Positions 1 to 12,100 of a stretch of 64,000 bases of DNA are shown piece by piece. Below the pieces are notes generated by a model. It did not search any database and was not told the origin of the DNA. It saw nothing but the letters and a program-made list of their open reading frames with translations. How positions within the stretch are numbered: position 1 is the stretch's first letter; each line of letters starts with the position of its first letter. The stretch lies in NCBI GenBank assembly GCA_016124755.1, contig WGNA01000030.1, positions 1 to 64,000 of the forward strand, written 5' to 3'. The translations under genes and the position numbers were made by a program. The stretch is from Bacteroidota bacterium. GTDB taxonomy: Bacteria; Bacteroidota; Bacteroidia; NS11-12g; UBA9320.

Positions 1-1
1 C

Positions 2-457
2 TCTACCTTCTTTGCCAACTCCGCCGGAACAGCCGCCGGTATGATGGGCAATTACGGTAAAAGCGGAACCTGTTCTCCGTCGGTGGTAAACTGTGTGTCC
101 AACAGCAATCAGGCGAATGGTTCCACCCTCTCCAACCGATCCGAGATTTACAACTTCAGTGCTTCGCCTTCTTTCAGCTATTGTGCGATGCAGATGGATT
201 CGGCGGATTATTCCTCCGAAAGTTTCAACAACCTGGGAAGCGGAAGCAACAATCAGTTTGGTGTTAATCCATCCTTCAGCAACAGTGCAAATCCCGATGG
301 AAGCGACGGCGTGTGGATGACTTCCGACGACGGACTTATTCCCAATTCCGGTAGTCCGCTCATTAATGCCGGAACCAATTCGGGAACGCCGACAAAAGAT
401 ATCCGCGGAATTAACCGTTCCGGAAACCGCGATATCGGAGCGTACGAGAAACCGTAG
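2..457 (+). CDS. Secreted beta-helix-like protein, C-terminal fragment (5' end outside window)
   Basis: The reading frame is open from the left edge (base 2) to the TAA at 457, so this is the 3' end of a longer gene. The tail carries 'SPLINAG' and ends in 'DIRGINRSGNRDIGAYE', which is typical of the last rung of right-handed beta-helix proteins of the 'choice-of-anchor Q' type in Bacteroidota. The residues are rich in N, S and G, as expected for an extracellular repeat protein. It stops soon after the DIGAYE motif and shows no T9SS type A tail. Cargo, substrate and cellular role cannot be judged from this piece. A methionine at 41 exists but is internal. Confidence 0.7.
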   Translation, partial: STFFANSAGTAAGMMGNYGKSGTCSPSVVNCVSNSNQANGSTLSNRSEIYNFSASPSFSYCAMQMDSADYSSESFNNLGSGSNNQFGVNPSFSNSANPDGSDGVWMTSDDGLIPNSGSPLINAGTNSGTPTKDIRGINRSGNRDIGAYEKP

Positions 458-541
458 ATAATTATTAAACTCAAAGCAGCGGGTATAGTCAGGAGATCGT
501 CAGTCTAATGGATGACTTGACACTCTTTTACTAATTATCCA

Positions 542-571
542 GGGGAGCCGGAAACGGTTCCCCTTTTTTTT
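542..571 (+). terminator. Rho-independent terminator after the beta-helix gene
   Basis: An 8-bp stem (542-549 with 556-563, one G-U pair) closes a 6-nt loop and is followed by eight T residues (564-571). It lies 85 nt after the stop of the upstream gene. Confidence 0.85.
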
Positions 572-617
572 GATGTTAGCCTTAGATGAATCAAAAGTCT
601 TTCTTGCCATACTTACT

Positions 618-625
618 TAATTTTG
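618..625 (+). promoter_or_regulatory. Candidate -7 element (TAATTTTG) of the epimerase-glycosyltransferase pair
   Basis: TAATTTTG matches the Bacteroidota -7 consensus TAnnTTTG and lies 32 nt before the epimerase ATG. I see no good TTG at the expected -33 distance, so only the -7 half is supported. Confidence 0.45.
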
Positions 626-656
626 TCCTCCTTTCTGAAAGGCATTAGAAACCCAC

Positions 657-1715
657 ATGACGAAAACTCATTTTATTTCCGGCGGATGCGGATTTGTTGG
701 TCGCAACATGGTAAAGCGAATCCTGAACACCACCGAAGACCGAATTGTATTTGTTGACGATTTATCAATCGGAACAGCACCCGAAACATGGCTCGACGAA
801 CCGATGGTACGGGAAATTAACGGTGCCAAAATTTATGGAAATACCGAAAGACTGCTGTTTTTCGAATGCGACATCCGCGATGTAATCCGCAATTTCTCGA
901 AGGATAAAAATTACTTTCATCAATTCGGTTTTGAGATCGATCGCTTTAACGATGTGTTTCATTTTGCCGCAATCGTGGGAGGAAGATTAAAGATCGACGG
1001 CGACCCGATGATGGTTGCGCAAGACCTGAGTATCGATGCCGAATTTTTTCAATGGGTCTGCTCCAATAAACCAGACCGGGTTTTATATCCGAGCAGCAGT
1101 GCAGCTTATCCGGTGAGTAAACAAACCGAAGAAAGCGCCATTGCTCTCAGCGAATCCGATATTGATTTTAACAATATGGGGCAACCCGACATGACGTATG
1201 GTTGGTGCAAGCTTACCGGTGAATACCTCGCGCACATTGCCGCTAAATTTTACGGTGTTAAAATCACCTGCATCCGACCGTTTTCGGGATATGGCGAAGA
1301 TCAGGATCTGAGTTATCCGATTCCTGCCATTGCCTTGAGAGCGGCTTATAAAGAAGATCCGTTCGAAGTTTGGGGATCCGGATATCAGGGACGCGACTTC
1401 GTTCATATCGACGATGTGATCGATTGCATTTTACTGGCGATGAATCACATTCACGACGGCACAGCGATTAATATCGGCATGGGCCGACTCACAACGTTCC
1501 GGGAAATTATCGGACTGTTTGCAAAGTTTGCCGGATACGAACCCGAAATAAAACCATTGCTCGACAAACCCGTTGGAGTTCACAGCCGGTATTGCAATAT
1601 GGATTTTGTAAAAGAAAAACTCGGATGGGAAGCCAAAATTTCCATCGAGGAAGGAATGCGAAGAGTTTACGAAAAAGCCAAAGAGCGGGCGGCAGCAGGA
1701 ATTACAAATGGCTAA
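657..1715 (+). CDS. NAD-dependent epimerase/dehydratase (extended SDR)
   Basis: This is a nucleotide-sugar modifying enzyme of the extended short-chain dehydrogenase/reductase family, expected in the cytoplasm. The N-terminal Rossmann motif GGCGFVG is at residues 9-15. 'SSSAAY' near residue 146 supplies the catalytic Ser/Thr region, and Y181-x3-K185 (YGWCK) is the catalytic pair. The C-terminal part has the usual substrate-domain features (RDFVHIDDV, then NIG). At 352 residues the length is normal. It overlaps the following glycosyltransferase by 8 nt, so the two are co-translated and probably serve one polysaccharide or glycan pathway. The exact sugar (UDP-Glc/Gal, GDP-Man/Fuc or other) cannot be read from the sequence. 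Confidence 0.88.
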   Translation: MTKTHFISGGCGFVGRNMVKRILNTTEDRIVFVDDLSIGTAPETWLDEPMVREINGAKIYGNTERLLFFECDIRDVIRNFSKDKNYFHQFGFEIDRFNDVFHFAAIVGGRLKIDGDPMMVAQDLSIDAEFFQWVCSNKPDRVLYPSSSAAYPVSKQTEESAIALSESDIDFNNMGQPDMTYGWCKLTGEYLAHIAAKFYGVKITCIRPFSGYGEDQDLSYPIPAIALRAAYKEDPFEVWGSGYQGRDFVHIDDVIDCILLAMNHIHDGTAINIGMGRLTTFREIIGLFAKFAGYEPEIKPLLDKPVGVHSRYCNMDFVKEKLGWEAKISIEEGMRRVYEKAKERAAAGITNG

Positions 1716-2985
1716 AACCGTTGTTTGTTTCGGACCCGGCCCAAAATTCAAGGGCGGTATTTCCAATTACAATACTTCGCTTGCGAAAGCACTCGACAAA
1801 ATAGACGGAACAAAGGTTCACATCGTTTCGTGGACTCAACAATATCCGGCCATAATTCCCAGAGAATTTGTAGATAAGAGCAGCAAGTCGGATTTATTGG
1901 AAGGAACGAATATTCAGGTTGCGTATTTAACCAATTATAACAATCCGTTGTCGTGGCTAAAAACAGCCCGATATATAAAAAAATTAGGCACCGATATTCT
2001 GGTAATCCAATGGTCGATTGCTATACAGGGATTGCCGGTTGGCAGAATTATCAATTGGTTAAAGAGAAATTCGAACGTTGAAATTGTGGTGGATTTGCAT
2101 TTCGTTTTGCAAAAAGAAAAAAGCAAAATTGACCGCTTCTTTTTATCCATCGGAATCGGACGTGCGGATAGTTACATTGTTCATAGTTTAAAAACCTTTC
2201 GGGAACTTCAGGAATTTTATCCTAAAAAGAAATTTGATCTTGTATATGACGGATCACGAAATCCGGATAAAAAAATACAAACAGTAATAAAGCTTTACCA
2301 TCCGATTTATGATTTATTCAAAGCGGATCCGAATTTCAATACCGAAGAATTTAAAAAAGCCAATAACATCCGGAAGCATGTGTATTTGTTTTTTGGTTTT
2401 ATCCGGAAGTATAAAGGATTACATCAAACCATTGAATCGTTTGCACAATTTGCGAAAGATAAAGACGATGTTACCCTTTTGATTTGTGGCGAATCTTTTT
2501 GGCATACACTTGATAACACAAAATGGCAAACCCGGATTAAAAATTTTCTTTTCGGTTTAGCTAAAAAACTAGTAGTTCAAAAAGCGGATGATGAAAGAGA
2601 TTACCGTCCGTTGGAACTCATTCATAAATTGGGGATAGACGACAAAGTGGTTGTATTTAATGAATTTATTGCAAACGAAGACGTACACAAATATTTTCAG
2701 GTGAGCGACTGTGTTGTTTTATATTATTTAACGGCGACACCTTCCGGAATCGAATCGTTGAGTTATAATTTCGAATTGCCTATTCTGGCAACCAAAGTCG
2801 GGCATTTCCCGGAAACAATTAAAGATGGTTTTAACGGATATCTCGCTGAAGATCGAGACATCAATTCCATGGCAGATACCATGCAGAAATTTTTGGATTT
2901 TCCTTTACCCAAATCGAATGTTGCCGAAGTAGCTAAAGATTTAAGTTGGGAGAATTACGCCAAGGCGATTTTAGGCAATCTTTAA
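1708..2985 (+). CDS. Glycosyltransferase, GT4-like
   Basis: This is a predicted GT-B fold glycosyltransferase of 425 residues. The N-terminal half opens with a glycine-rich loop (CFGPGPKFKGGIS). The C-terminal half has the usual GT4 signatures: 'GFIRKYKGLHQTIE' near residue 230, then the 'PSGIESLSYNFELPILAT' region near residue 350, where the conserved glutamate that contacts the nucleotide sugar normally sits, then 'GFNGYL'. There is no signal peptide, so it should act at the cytoplasmic side of the inner membrane. The ATG lies within the last codons of the epimerase gene (8-nt overlap), so the two form an operon. Donor and acceptor are unknown. Confidence 0.85.
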   Translation: MAKTVVCFGPGPKFKGGISNYNTSLAKALDKIDGTKVHIVSWTQQYPAIIPREFVDKSSKSDLLEGTNIQVAYLTNYNNPLSWLKTARYIKKLGTDILVIQWSIAIQGLPVGRIINWLKRNSNVEIVVDLHFVLQKEKSKIDRFFLSIGIGRADSYIVHSLKTFRELQEFYPKKKFDLVYDGSRNPDKKIQTVIKLYHPIYDLFKADPNFNTEEFKKANNIRKHVYLFFGFIRKYKGLHQTIESFAQFAKDKDDVTLLICGESFWHTLDNTKWQTRIKNFLFGLAKKLVVQKADDERDYRPLELIHKLGIDDKVVVFNEFIANEDVHKYFQVSDCVVLYYLTATPSGIESLSYNFELPILATKVGHFPETIKDGFNGYLAEDRDINSMADTMQKFLDFPLPKSNVAEVAKDLSWENYAKAILGNL

Positions 2986-3036
2986 TCCTGTATTTTTTGA
3001 AATAATTATCAGGCACAACGTGACCTTGGTCATACG

Positions 3037-3057
3037 TATTTGCTATTTCAGCAAATA
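3037..3057 (+). repeat. Small inverted repeat downstream of the glycosyltransferase
   Basis: A perfect 8-bp inverted repeat (3037-3044 and 3050-3057) has a 5-nt loop. It is AT-rich and no T-run follows, so it is at best a weak terminator. It lies between the glycosyltransferase stop and the promoter of the giant gene. Confidence 0.35.
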
Positions 3058-3107
3058 TTATATTGACAATATATTTCTGAAATTAGTTAATATTTCAACA
3101 TTTATCC

Positions 3108-3115
3108 TATGTTTG
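3108..3115 (+). promoter_or_regulatory. -7 promoter element of the giant T9SS cargo gene
   Basis: TATGTTTG fits TAnnTTTG. A TTA 18 nt upstream stands where TTG is expected. The ATG of the giant gene follows 19 nt after the element. Confidence 0.5.
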
Positions 3116-3134
3116 ATTTTGTAAGATTCGTGTC

Positions 3135-6100
3135 ATGTCAAAATCAATCTCTTTCGTCCTTTGGTTGCTGTTCTTCCAAATCACCGTTTTTGCCCAAATT
3201 GATCGCACCTTTCCGGATGCGACAAGACAGGAAATAAATGGCGGTGAGAAATACACAAGATTCGGAACCGCATCCGCCATTTCCGGTAGTGATTTATTTA
3301 TCAGTAATAACAATTACTACATTGCTCCAATTCTGCATTATCGAAAAGTAAGTGGCTCCTGGAATTTATTCGATACCATTTTTTCGCCTCAATCAAGTGG
3401 TTATGAGAATTTCGGTTATTACATGTCCTGCTTTGGGGATCAATTATTGGTTTCTCAAATAAACCCCAATCTAGTTTTTCTTTTCGAAAGAAATCCTTCT
3501 ACCAACAAATGGGAACATACCGAAACATTCACGGAAAGCAATTCCTCCAAATACAAAAATTTTGGTTCCAAGGTTCTGATTAAAGGGAAATACATTTTCA
3601 TCAGTTCCAGTGTTGGTGAAACAGAACCCGGTTACCTGCATGTTTACGAAAACCAAAACGGAGTATGGTCATTAAAACAAATAATAGAATCCCCCAGTCA
3701 TTCTAACGGAACTTTTGCCAGAGCTTTCGATTGTAACAGTAAATATTTATTTATTACGCAACCGGAGTATAGTAATTTTTATCAGGGAATCGGCAAAGTT
3801 TACCAATATTCACTAATTAATAATTTGTGGAATTTAACCGATTCAATTCCAAATCCTACACCCGCCAGTCACGAAAATTTTGGTCAGTCGATCGCAGTAA
3901 ATAATGACTTTCTGGTAATTGGTGCGGATAGTAGCAGTAAATACGGAGCTAACAGAGGCAAGGTCTGTTACTACACCTTTAATCAAAACAAAACGGAATA
4001 TGTTGGAGATATTCACCAAACGGGGTTTGCTTTTGCCTATTTATTCGGCAACAATCTCGCACTTAGCGATGACCTGGTGGCGATATATTCAGCCAAATCA
4101 ACCACAAAATTCGGAGATGTAAAAATGTATGAATTAAATGGCAGCGGAGCAACATTAATCAGAACCTTCCTTATGCCTTCTAATTCTTCAGAAGGATTTT
4201 TCGGACAAAGCATTGCATTTAACGGAGCAGATATTTGTATCGGAGCACCAGAATTTGATTTCGGTGGTGTTATAAATACCGGTGTTGCTTACACCTGGAA
4301 AAGTGAGGCTATTCACGCAGCAAAACAAGAAAGCGATGGTTTTATCGACTTAGAATGGGCCGTACCGGTTAAATGTGCCCACTCGCTAAAAAACCCGGAG
4401 ATTTACTTTCAGTTGATGGACAATACCAATCAAAAGGAAATTAAATTATCGTCGAATCATATTGACAGTATCAACAATTACGACATAATAAAAGGTACAT
4501 TGAGACATCCGGTAAAACCCGATAGTACGCTTCATTACAGCATCAATATTTATGAAGTGGGACAGGGCACCAAAGTTTGTCCGGAATGGCAGGATTCGGG
4601 AAGCACCAAACCGTTTATTACACCCCATATTAGTGCTACGAATAATTTTATCGACCGGATAGAATTAAGCATGTTTACCTATTCTGATTTTGGTTCGAAA
4701 TACAGGCTATACCGGAATAATAAATTAATCGCCACGCTTGATACGAACACAAGACAATACGATCAGGTTGTAAACATCCGCGACACAAATGCAATTGAAA
4801 ACGGGAAGACTTATTCTTACAGCCTCGAATCCATTAATTCGGATTACGGAGACATAAGCAGTCGTTCGTATGTTGCCGGATCTACCGTTGCAATTAATTT
4901 CAGCAGTTCCGGAAATGAGTACCCCGATAAAATTCAATTATCGTGGGCAAATTTATCGGCCTATGCTGATTACTTTGTAATTGAACGGGATGGAAAAACA
5001 CTCGGCGCTCCCCTTTCGGATGACACCACCTTTGTTGATGAATATCCAATTCCGGGATATACGCATACGTATGCACTAAAAATATATAAGAACTCTAATC
5101 TCGTAACCTTTCAGGAACTTGAAGCCGGAGTAGATGCAAACGGAGAAATTTCCGGTTGGATATTAAATAAAAACGGTGGATTTGGAGTGCCGAATACCCG
5201 GGTAATCATTTCGGCATCTATTGAAGGGGTTAAACATGAAGACACCACAATAACCGATGGCACAGGAGCCTATCAATTTACTGAAGTGTATTATCATCAG
5301 GCTGCGGATTTTACAATAACCGCAGGCAATGGAGATGTTAATTTCACTAAAAACAACATCGCTCAAAAACTCACTTTAACCGATCACATCAAAAGACTCG
5401 ATTTTGAAACGATCATAAATGCCGACCGCGACAAATCCCGTCCGGTGAGTGTTAGCAAACTAAAAAGCAAACCGCTCACAACTGAAGATGAAATGCAGTT
5501 GAATTGGAAATACACATTTAGTGATCAGATTTATTTTAAAATTCTTCGAAACGGAAAATTGCAGGATATCTTCAGGTTGAACAGCGGAGATTCAACCCAC
5601 TGGGAAGATGCAACCGGTTTCCCAAAAGAAAAATATACGTACACAGTAGTCGCATACAACCGATGGCTATACCGTGGTGATTGGAAATATGATACCATGA
5701 GAGTTTCGGTTTCCGACACTTTCCCAAACCTGGCAAATCCCAGATTTTTTGATGTAACACCCCGACCCAACTGGTCAACCGTTCACATGACCTGGGATGT
5801 AACCAGCGACCACAATAAAACCGTTGAAATTCTCAGAAACGGAAAAGTAATCGGCACCTCTGATGAGCCGCGATTTACGGATTATACCGGAAAAGCGGGG
5901 ACCAGTTATACGTATGCTATACGAAGCAAATCGTCGCGATTACATAATAACCAATCGGATTTTTCTAAACAGGTTGGCGATACAACCGTAACCTATCCCG
6001 CCCTGCGAACTCCCACCAATGTAAAAGTGCTAAATACAAATGACAGGCTGCCAATTGTATCCTGGAAATTTGATGAATGCACCGATTACAATTACACCGG

Positions 6101-9100
6101 ATTTAAAATAATTCGCAACGGGGCCGGTATCGACACTATTGGAACCATTTACTCCGATGTACCTATGTCGTTAATAGATTATACCGCCCAACCCGGAATT
6201 TCTTACGACTACTCTGTTCTGTCTTTTAAAGATGAACTCTTTTCGAGAAGTAATGCTACATCTGCGGTGAGTCATTCTACGCAGGCATTACTGAGTCCGT
6301 CGAATGTAACCGCTAGTAATGATATAGAAGGCCTCATTCAGATTAATTGGAGTACAAATAATTCGGGACGTATTGATGGCTATCGACTAATTATTGAAAA
6401 AGATACCTTGTGGGCAAAGGCATCCGAATCTCAGTTGGTATATCAAACCGGCAATGACAAAACCTTATCAATTGATGTATATAGTTACCGGTTAATTAAC
6501 GGGACCAAACGTTATTCAACTAAAAGCCATACCGAAGGCAAAGCACTTCAGAACATAAATGGAAATTTAACAGCCGTAACCAACTTAACGGCCTCCATGA
6601 ATCTCAATAATGCGGTTAAAATTAAATGGGAATATCCCGAATACATCCTTTCAATTTTTCATGTGACCCGCAACGGGGTTGAAATTGCAACTTTAAAAGA
6701 AAATGAAACCATTTATTACGATTATGATGTTGCCGGCGAACCAACGGGAGAATATGTCTATGGTGTTTATGCCACAAACAGCAATAAAATATCTTCTGTT
6801 AAATATGCATACGGAGCGGTTGCTCCCTCAAAAAGAATTGATGGATTTACCATAAATAAGTACAGTAAATTCGGAATCGAAAATGCAGAAGTTACTCTTA
6901 TTGTTGAATCTCCGGAAGATAATTCAGACTCGAAAGCGATTGGTATTTACCGAACCGTAACCGACTCCACCGGATATTTTTCATTTACAGAATTCGACTT
7001 TTCCGGTTCAGACAAATACCGCATTACAGCTAAAAAAGACAATCACATTTTTGCTCCGGACACAACTAATTTCAATGTTGATCGCGGGAATCCATACACG
7101 AGTCTCACAATTGTTGATCAGGTAAAACGATCTTCCGGCAAAGAAGATAATAAGATTTCGACCGCGGTTCAATTTAGCGGTGAAGGAATGACCAGTCATA
7201 ACAGTGTGATGCTCCACTGGAGTATGAATGGGGCAAACTTCTCCAGAGTAGAAGTTTACCGGGGTGTAAACAAACTTCAAACAATTAATCGGGGTGAAAA
7301 TATGTCGTTTATCGATGATGAAGGAGCTCCGGGTTATCAGTTTGTTTATCGGATCAAATCCGTTTGGGATAAAGATCCGATTACCACATTGCAATCGGGA
7401 TACGATACCATTCTGATTAATTACCCGATGTTAAAATGGGTAGAATATCTCACAGCCACAAAGAGAAACGATCATATACGATTGAACTGGACGCACGAAG
7501 GATCGGTTAATTGTTCGTATTTAGTGATGCGCGGTAACGACACACTCGGAATTGTACCACAGGGCGAAAAACTCATGTTTATTGATTCCACCGGACAGCC
7601 TGGACGAGGTTATGTATATTCGGTTAAAGCGATTTTAATCAGAAATATCGGAACCTTTTTAAGTATTGCAACCACGGTCGACGTGGTTTATCCTAAAATC
7701 AGTGAAGTGGCGGAGCTCACACCTTCAACCGATCGGAATACCGTAAAGCTGAGTTGGAAACCAGCTTCTGATTACATTCATAAATACCGGATTTACCGAA
7801 ACGGAAAAGTAATTGCAACTCTTCCGGATTCCGGCGAATCCTCTTTTTCATTTAACGACTTTAACGGATTTCCATTAAATAAAGAAGAATATGCGGTAAC
7901 GGCGGTTTCGATCCGTAACGGATTTGAATACGAATCGAGAAAAACATCGTTGACTCAGGAATTTCCTGTTGTTTACCCGTTAGATACATTCAGAGCAACA
8001 GTAGTGGCGGACTCCAATTACATACGTCTGAACTGGAATTGGAAGAACAAGTTGGATTCAGGTTATACCACTTTCCATATTTACGCGACCAATATTAATA
8101 CAGGTCACAAAGACACTATTGCAACTTTAGACCGTTCGGTTTATTCTTTTATTTATGATGCCGGCTTACCCGAAAATAATTATCGCTTTGAGATAAGGGC
8201 TTCAGATAACCGGGATGGTAAATATGCGGAGAGTGATGTTACGGCATCTGTAACGACTATATTTCCAAAGTTGAGTGCACCGAATCAACTGCTATTAAAT
8301 GGTACCGATTCACTCTTGGCAATTAATAACGAAACGGGAAATATTTTATCCATTACCTGGAATTACAACAGCATAAACCACTCAGGTTTTATAATAAGAA
8401 AGTCGGGAAATATCATTGATACACTATCTCCAACTATCAGGCAACTTGCTTTGCCGGATTTGAAAGTAGACTGCCCCGACACTACCACTAAAATCTCAGT
8501 TCAGAGTTTCCTCAAAGTGAATGGCACCTACTATTTTTCCGATCTCACTGTTTCTTCGATCTTACCAATCGATTATTCTCAGGGATTATATGAATGTTCA
8601 AATCCTGAAGATGCAAAAATGGGAGCTGCAGATATTGCATTATCCGATAGTTTTTTAGCCTTCACTAATGGGAAAAATTACGATGTTCCTGTAACTATGT
8701 TCAGGCAATATAATAACCGATGGGTAAATGACCACCGATTAAAATTCCCGCAAACATTATCTGTTTCAGATATGGCATCTGCTCCACAAATTGCCATTAC
8801 CGATGAACATTTAGCTGTCTCCTTTCCATCTTATGATGGCAAATCCGGAATTATTTTTATGTATCACAGGGAAAATGGAAATTGGAAATATATTCAAACA
8901 ATTAAAGAACCTGGAGGAGTTAACAAAAACTCAAATTTTGCTGCGGTAATAGAAGTGAGAGGTAACCGGATGGTTGCATCAAATTTCAATTCCGGTACAG
9001 ATCAACGGGGCAAAATTTATATTTATATTTATAATGGATCACAATGGTCGTTAAATGCTAATATCACTGGAGATGGCAAATACCGGGAAACTGGCTGGGA

Positions 9101-12100
9101 TCTGGCGATCAACGACGAATATTGCGTTGCACTATCATCTAATAAAGTCAACTATCAATATATTGAAATATATAAATGGAATGGATCCACATATTCATTA
9201 GTTCAGAGCATTCCTCAAACCGCCGCCGGATTAAGTAGTCTTTATTTAACTGACAGTAATCAATTTTTCTATAAAAATTATGCTAATAAAACTTTGCACG
9301 GTTGGAGATATGACAACACAAATAATGTATTCAATCAATATATATATGACATATATTATGTCTCAACATTTGACGATCTGGCTATCGATGAAAAATCAGG
9401 TACCATAGCTGCCGGCTTTAACATCGGAACATCTAATGCCAAAATAGAAATATTTAAATTGAATGTGGCAAATAATTATCAGTACAAAACCAATTATTTT
9501 TCTTGGCAAAGTGAATCCGAAGATCCAACAGATAAGTTTGGTCAGAGAACGGTTATTTGTGGCAATAAAGTAGTTACCTGTGCTCCTAATCAAAGTGTAA
9601 ATTCCGTATCGGCATCCGGTAAGGGTTACAGTATGCAATTTGTAAACGGAAATTGGATAACCGATAAAATAGATAATAACCCAGTAACAAATTTGAATGC
9701 GACAAAGGGTACAAACGGAGTAAATACTTTGTTAACGTGGAGTTATTCCGGGAATAAAGCCAATAATAACGGCTTCAATATTTACCGGGACACAACTCAA
9801 ATCGCTTTTGTCGCTGCAGATGCAAAGCGATATTTCGATATTTCAGGAATACCGGGTAAACATTATGAATACGAGATAAGAGCAGATGACAGCTCAACAA
9901 AGCGATATAGAAGGTCGGTTGATATAGGTTGGAAACAAGCAGATGGAAGAATCACCGGCAAGGTTCTTAATATTACCGGGGCATCCGGAGTTCCGGGTGT
10001 TTCGGTTGAAGCAAAGGCATTTCTAGATGGAGAGTATCGGGTTTATAAAACCGTTACCAATGCGAACGGAGAGTACACCTTGTATAATGTGTATTACGGG
10101 GATTTTGCAGAGTACGTGGTTACGGTAAATCTGGAAGGACATCTCTTCGATAAATCAACCCAAACTATCACCGTTGAACCCAAATTTCCAAATGGTCAAC
10201 TCGAGCCCTTTTTAGACAAAACAGCATACATTCTTTCGGGAATAGTCTCAAAAGAAAATAGCTGCCCGCTCGACAGTATGTTAGTTGAGTTAAAGGTAAA
10301 AAGATTTGACGGCAGTGTAATCAGCAAAACATCCATCACGGATAATCAGGGCAAATACTCCTTCACTTTGGAACCATATGATCCAACCATCAGCAGTTTT
10401 GAAGTATATGTAAGCGATACCCAATCTACTAAAAACAGCGCAGATACAACCTGGCACAGGTTCATATCTGTTGGATCGGCCATTTTCAGCGATATGGAGT
10501 CAATCCAATTTGAAAATAAGCTGGACATCATAGACACCTTAGGCTACTATGTTGACCTTGATGTGCGCAATGCCTGTAAGATTATCTCGGGGTATGCATT
10601 TGAAATAGAAATCAATTCGAAAGGAGCAGGTTGCTATAACAGACACATTTATACGAATGTTAGCGGCATAGCTCATTTCAAATTACCTCCTGATGATGTG
10701 TATTCTTTCAGGGTTGTAAACTCCTCTCCGTTAAATGCAAAAATCCGCCCGATTACAGACTACTTAAGCTCACGTTTTTTAGATCTGGATTTATCTGTTG
10801 ATCACAACAAGGATTTAAACAAATTGGCTTATTCCAAACAGTTGGAAAATCAAAAACTTTCGATCGTTTATCATGCTCAGCCCAAAATTACGATTCAGGG
10901 AATTCATGATTTTGTTTGTAACGATCCGTCCAAATCAGCATTAATAACTCAAAATAATACCGAAACCTACAAATTCGAAGTGTTTGAAATTCATGATGGC
11001 CAGCAATGTCCGGTGACAGAAGGTTCTCTGGTTATCAGGAACGGTGCTGCAACATCTCCGAATACTACGATTGAATTTTCAGACTCGCTTCAGGGATTTG
11101 ATTATTATCAGTTTACAGTTTCCGACCCAATCGTAATTCCACCATTCCAACATTATCTCAACGTTGAATACCACACTCCTGCCGACGGATATATGAGTAA
11201 AACTCAGCAAAGTATGGTTGTTCTTGGATCTAAAGCACAGCCCGGCAGCGATTTTATTATTGACCTTGGCGAAGGAGGTTGGCAGTGGCCACTGCATATT
11301 CTACGGGATCCTCCGGGAGATGGAAGCTACAGTTATATCGAAAAGGGGGAGTCATTCTCAAGAAGCATTTCCATTGAAGATGAAAGCAATTCTTACCTGG
11401 GAGGTATCACCGAAAACACTATTAACATAGGCACCGGATTTTTCCTTGAAGGAGAAATAAAGAAAACTTTCGGAGGTGGAAACGCTGCGGCATTTGAAGT
11501 AAATTTTGAGACCAATCAACGAATTCAAACTACAGATAACTCAAATACCGACAACGCAGATGGAAGCGGTTTTATGGTTGGTGAAGAAGGTGATGTACTA
11601 GTTGGTATCGGTTTAACAATGAAGTATGGCACCTCTGATCAGATTTTTTATTCAGAAGAATCCTGTCAGGTTCTTAAAAGTACTGCATTGGCTATTTCAC
11701 CGAGTGATGTTAAAACCACCTGGGCGTATACATTAAGCCAGATTAAACGACTTATTCAAGAATACAAACAGGATTCTGCAAGTGCTTTATCTGGTGAAAA
11801 AACCGTGACGTTCGCCGATTCGGAATTAACCCCAGAAGAAGGTGCAGATTATTATCACCGGATTATTATGAATTGGGAGGAAGTATTAAAGTATCACCGG
11901 ATTAATACTGTTCCATTTGTTCAGTTGTGTGATCCATCACAAGATTATAATGTGAAAGAGCCTTTCAAAAGTCAACTTGGTGAATGGAGGCGAAATGGAT
12001 TTTGCAAATCAATTGGCAGGTATGATAAAACTACCGGAGAATTTAGTTTGAATCAACCTATTGACAGCATTGTGTGGACTCAGGAAATGATTAATAATTA

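Noticed and set aside
457-656. Possible small RNA between the beta-helix gene and the epimerase gene
   Set aside because: Only the terminator hairpin and a -7 element are visible; no conserved RNA fold was recognised.
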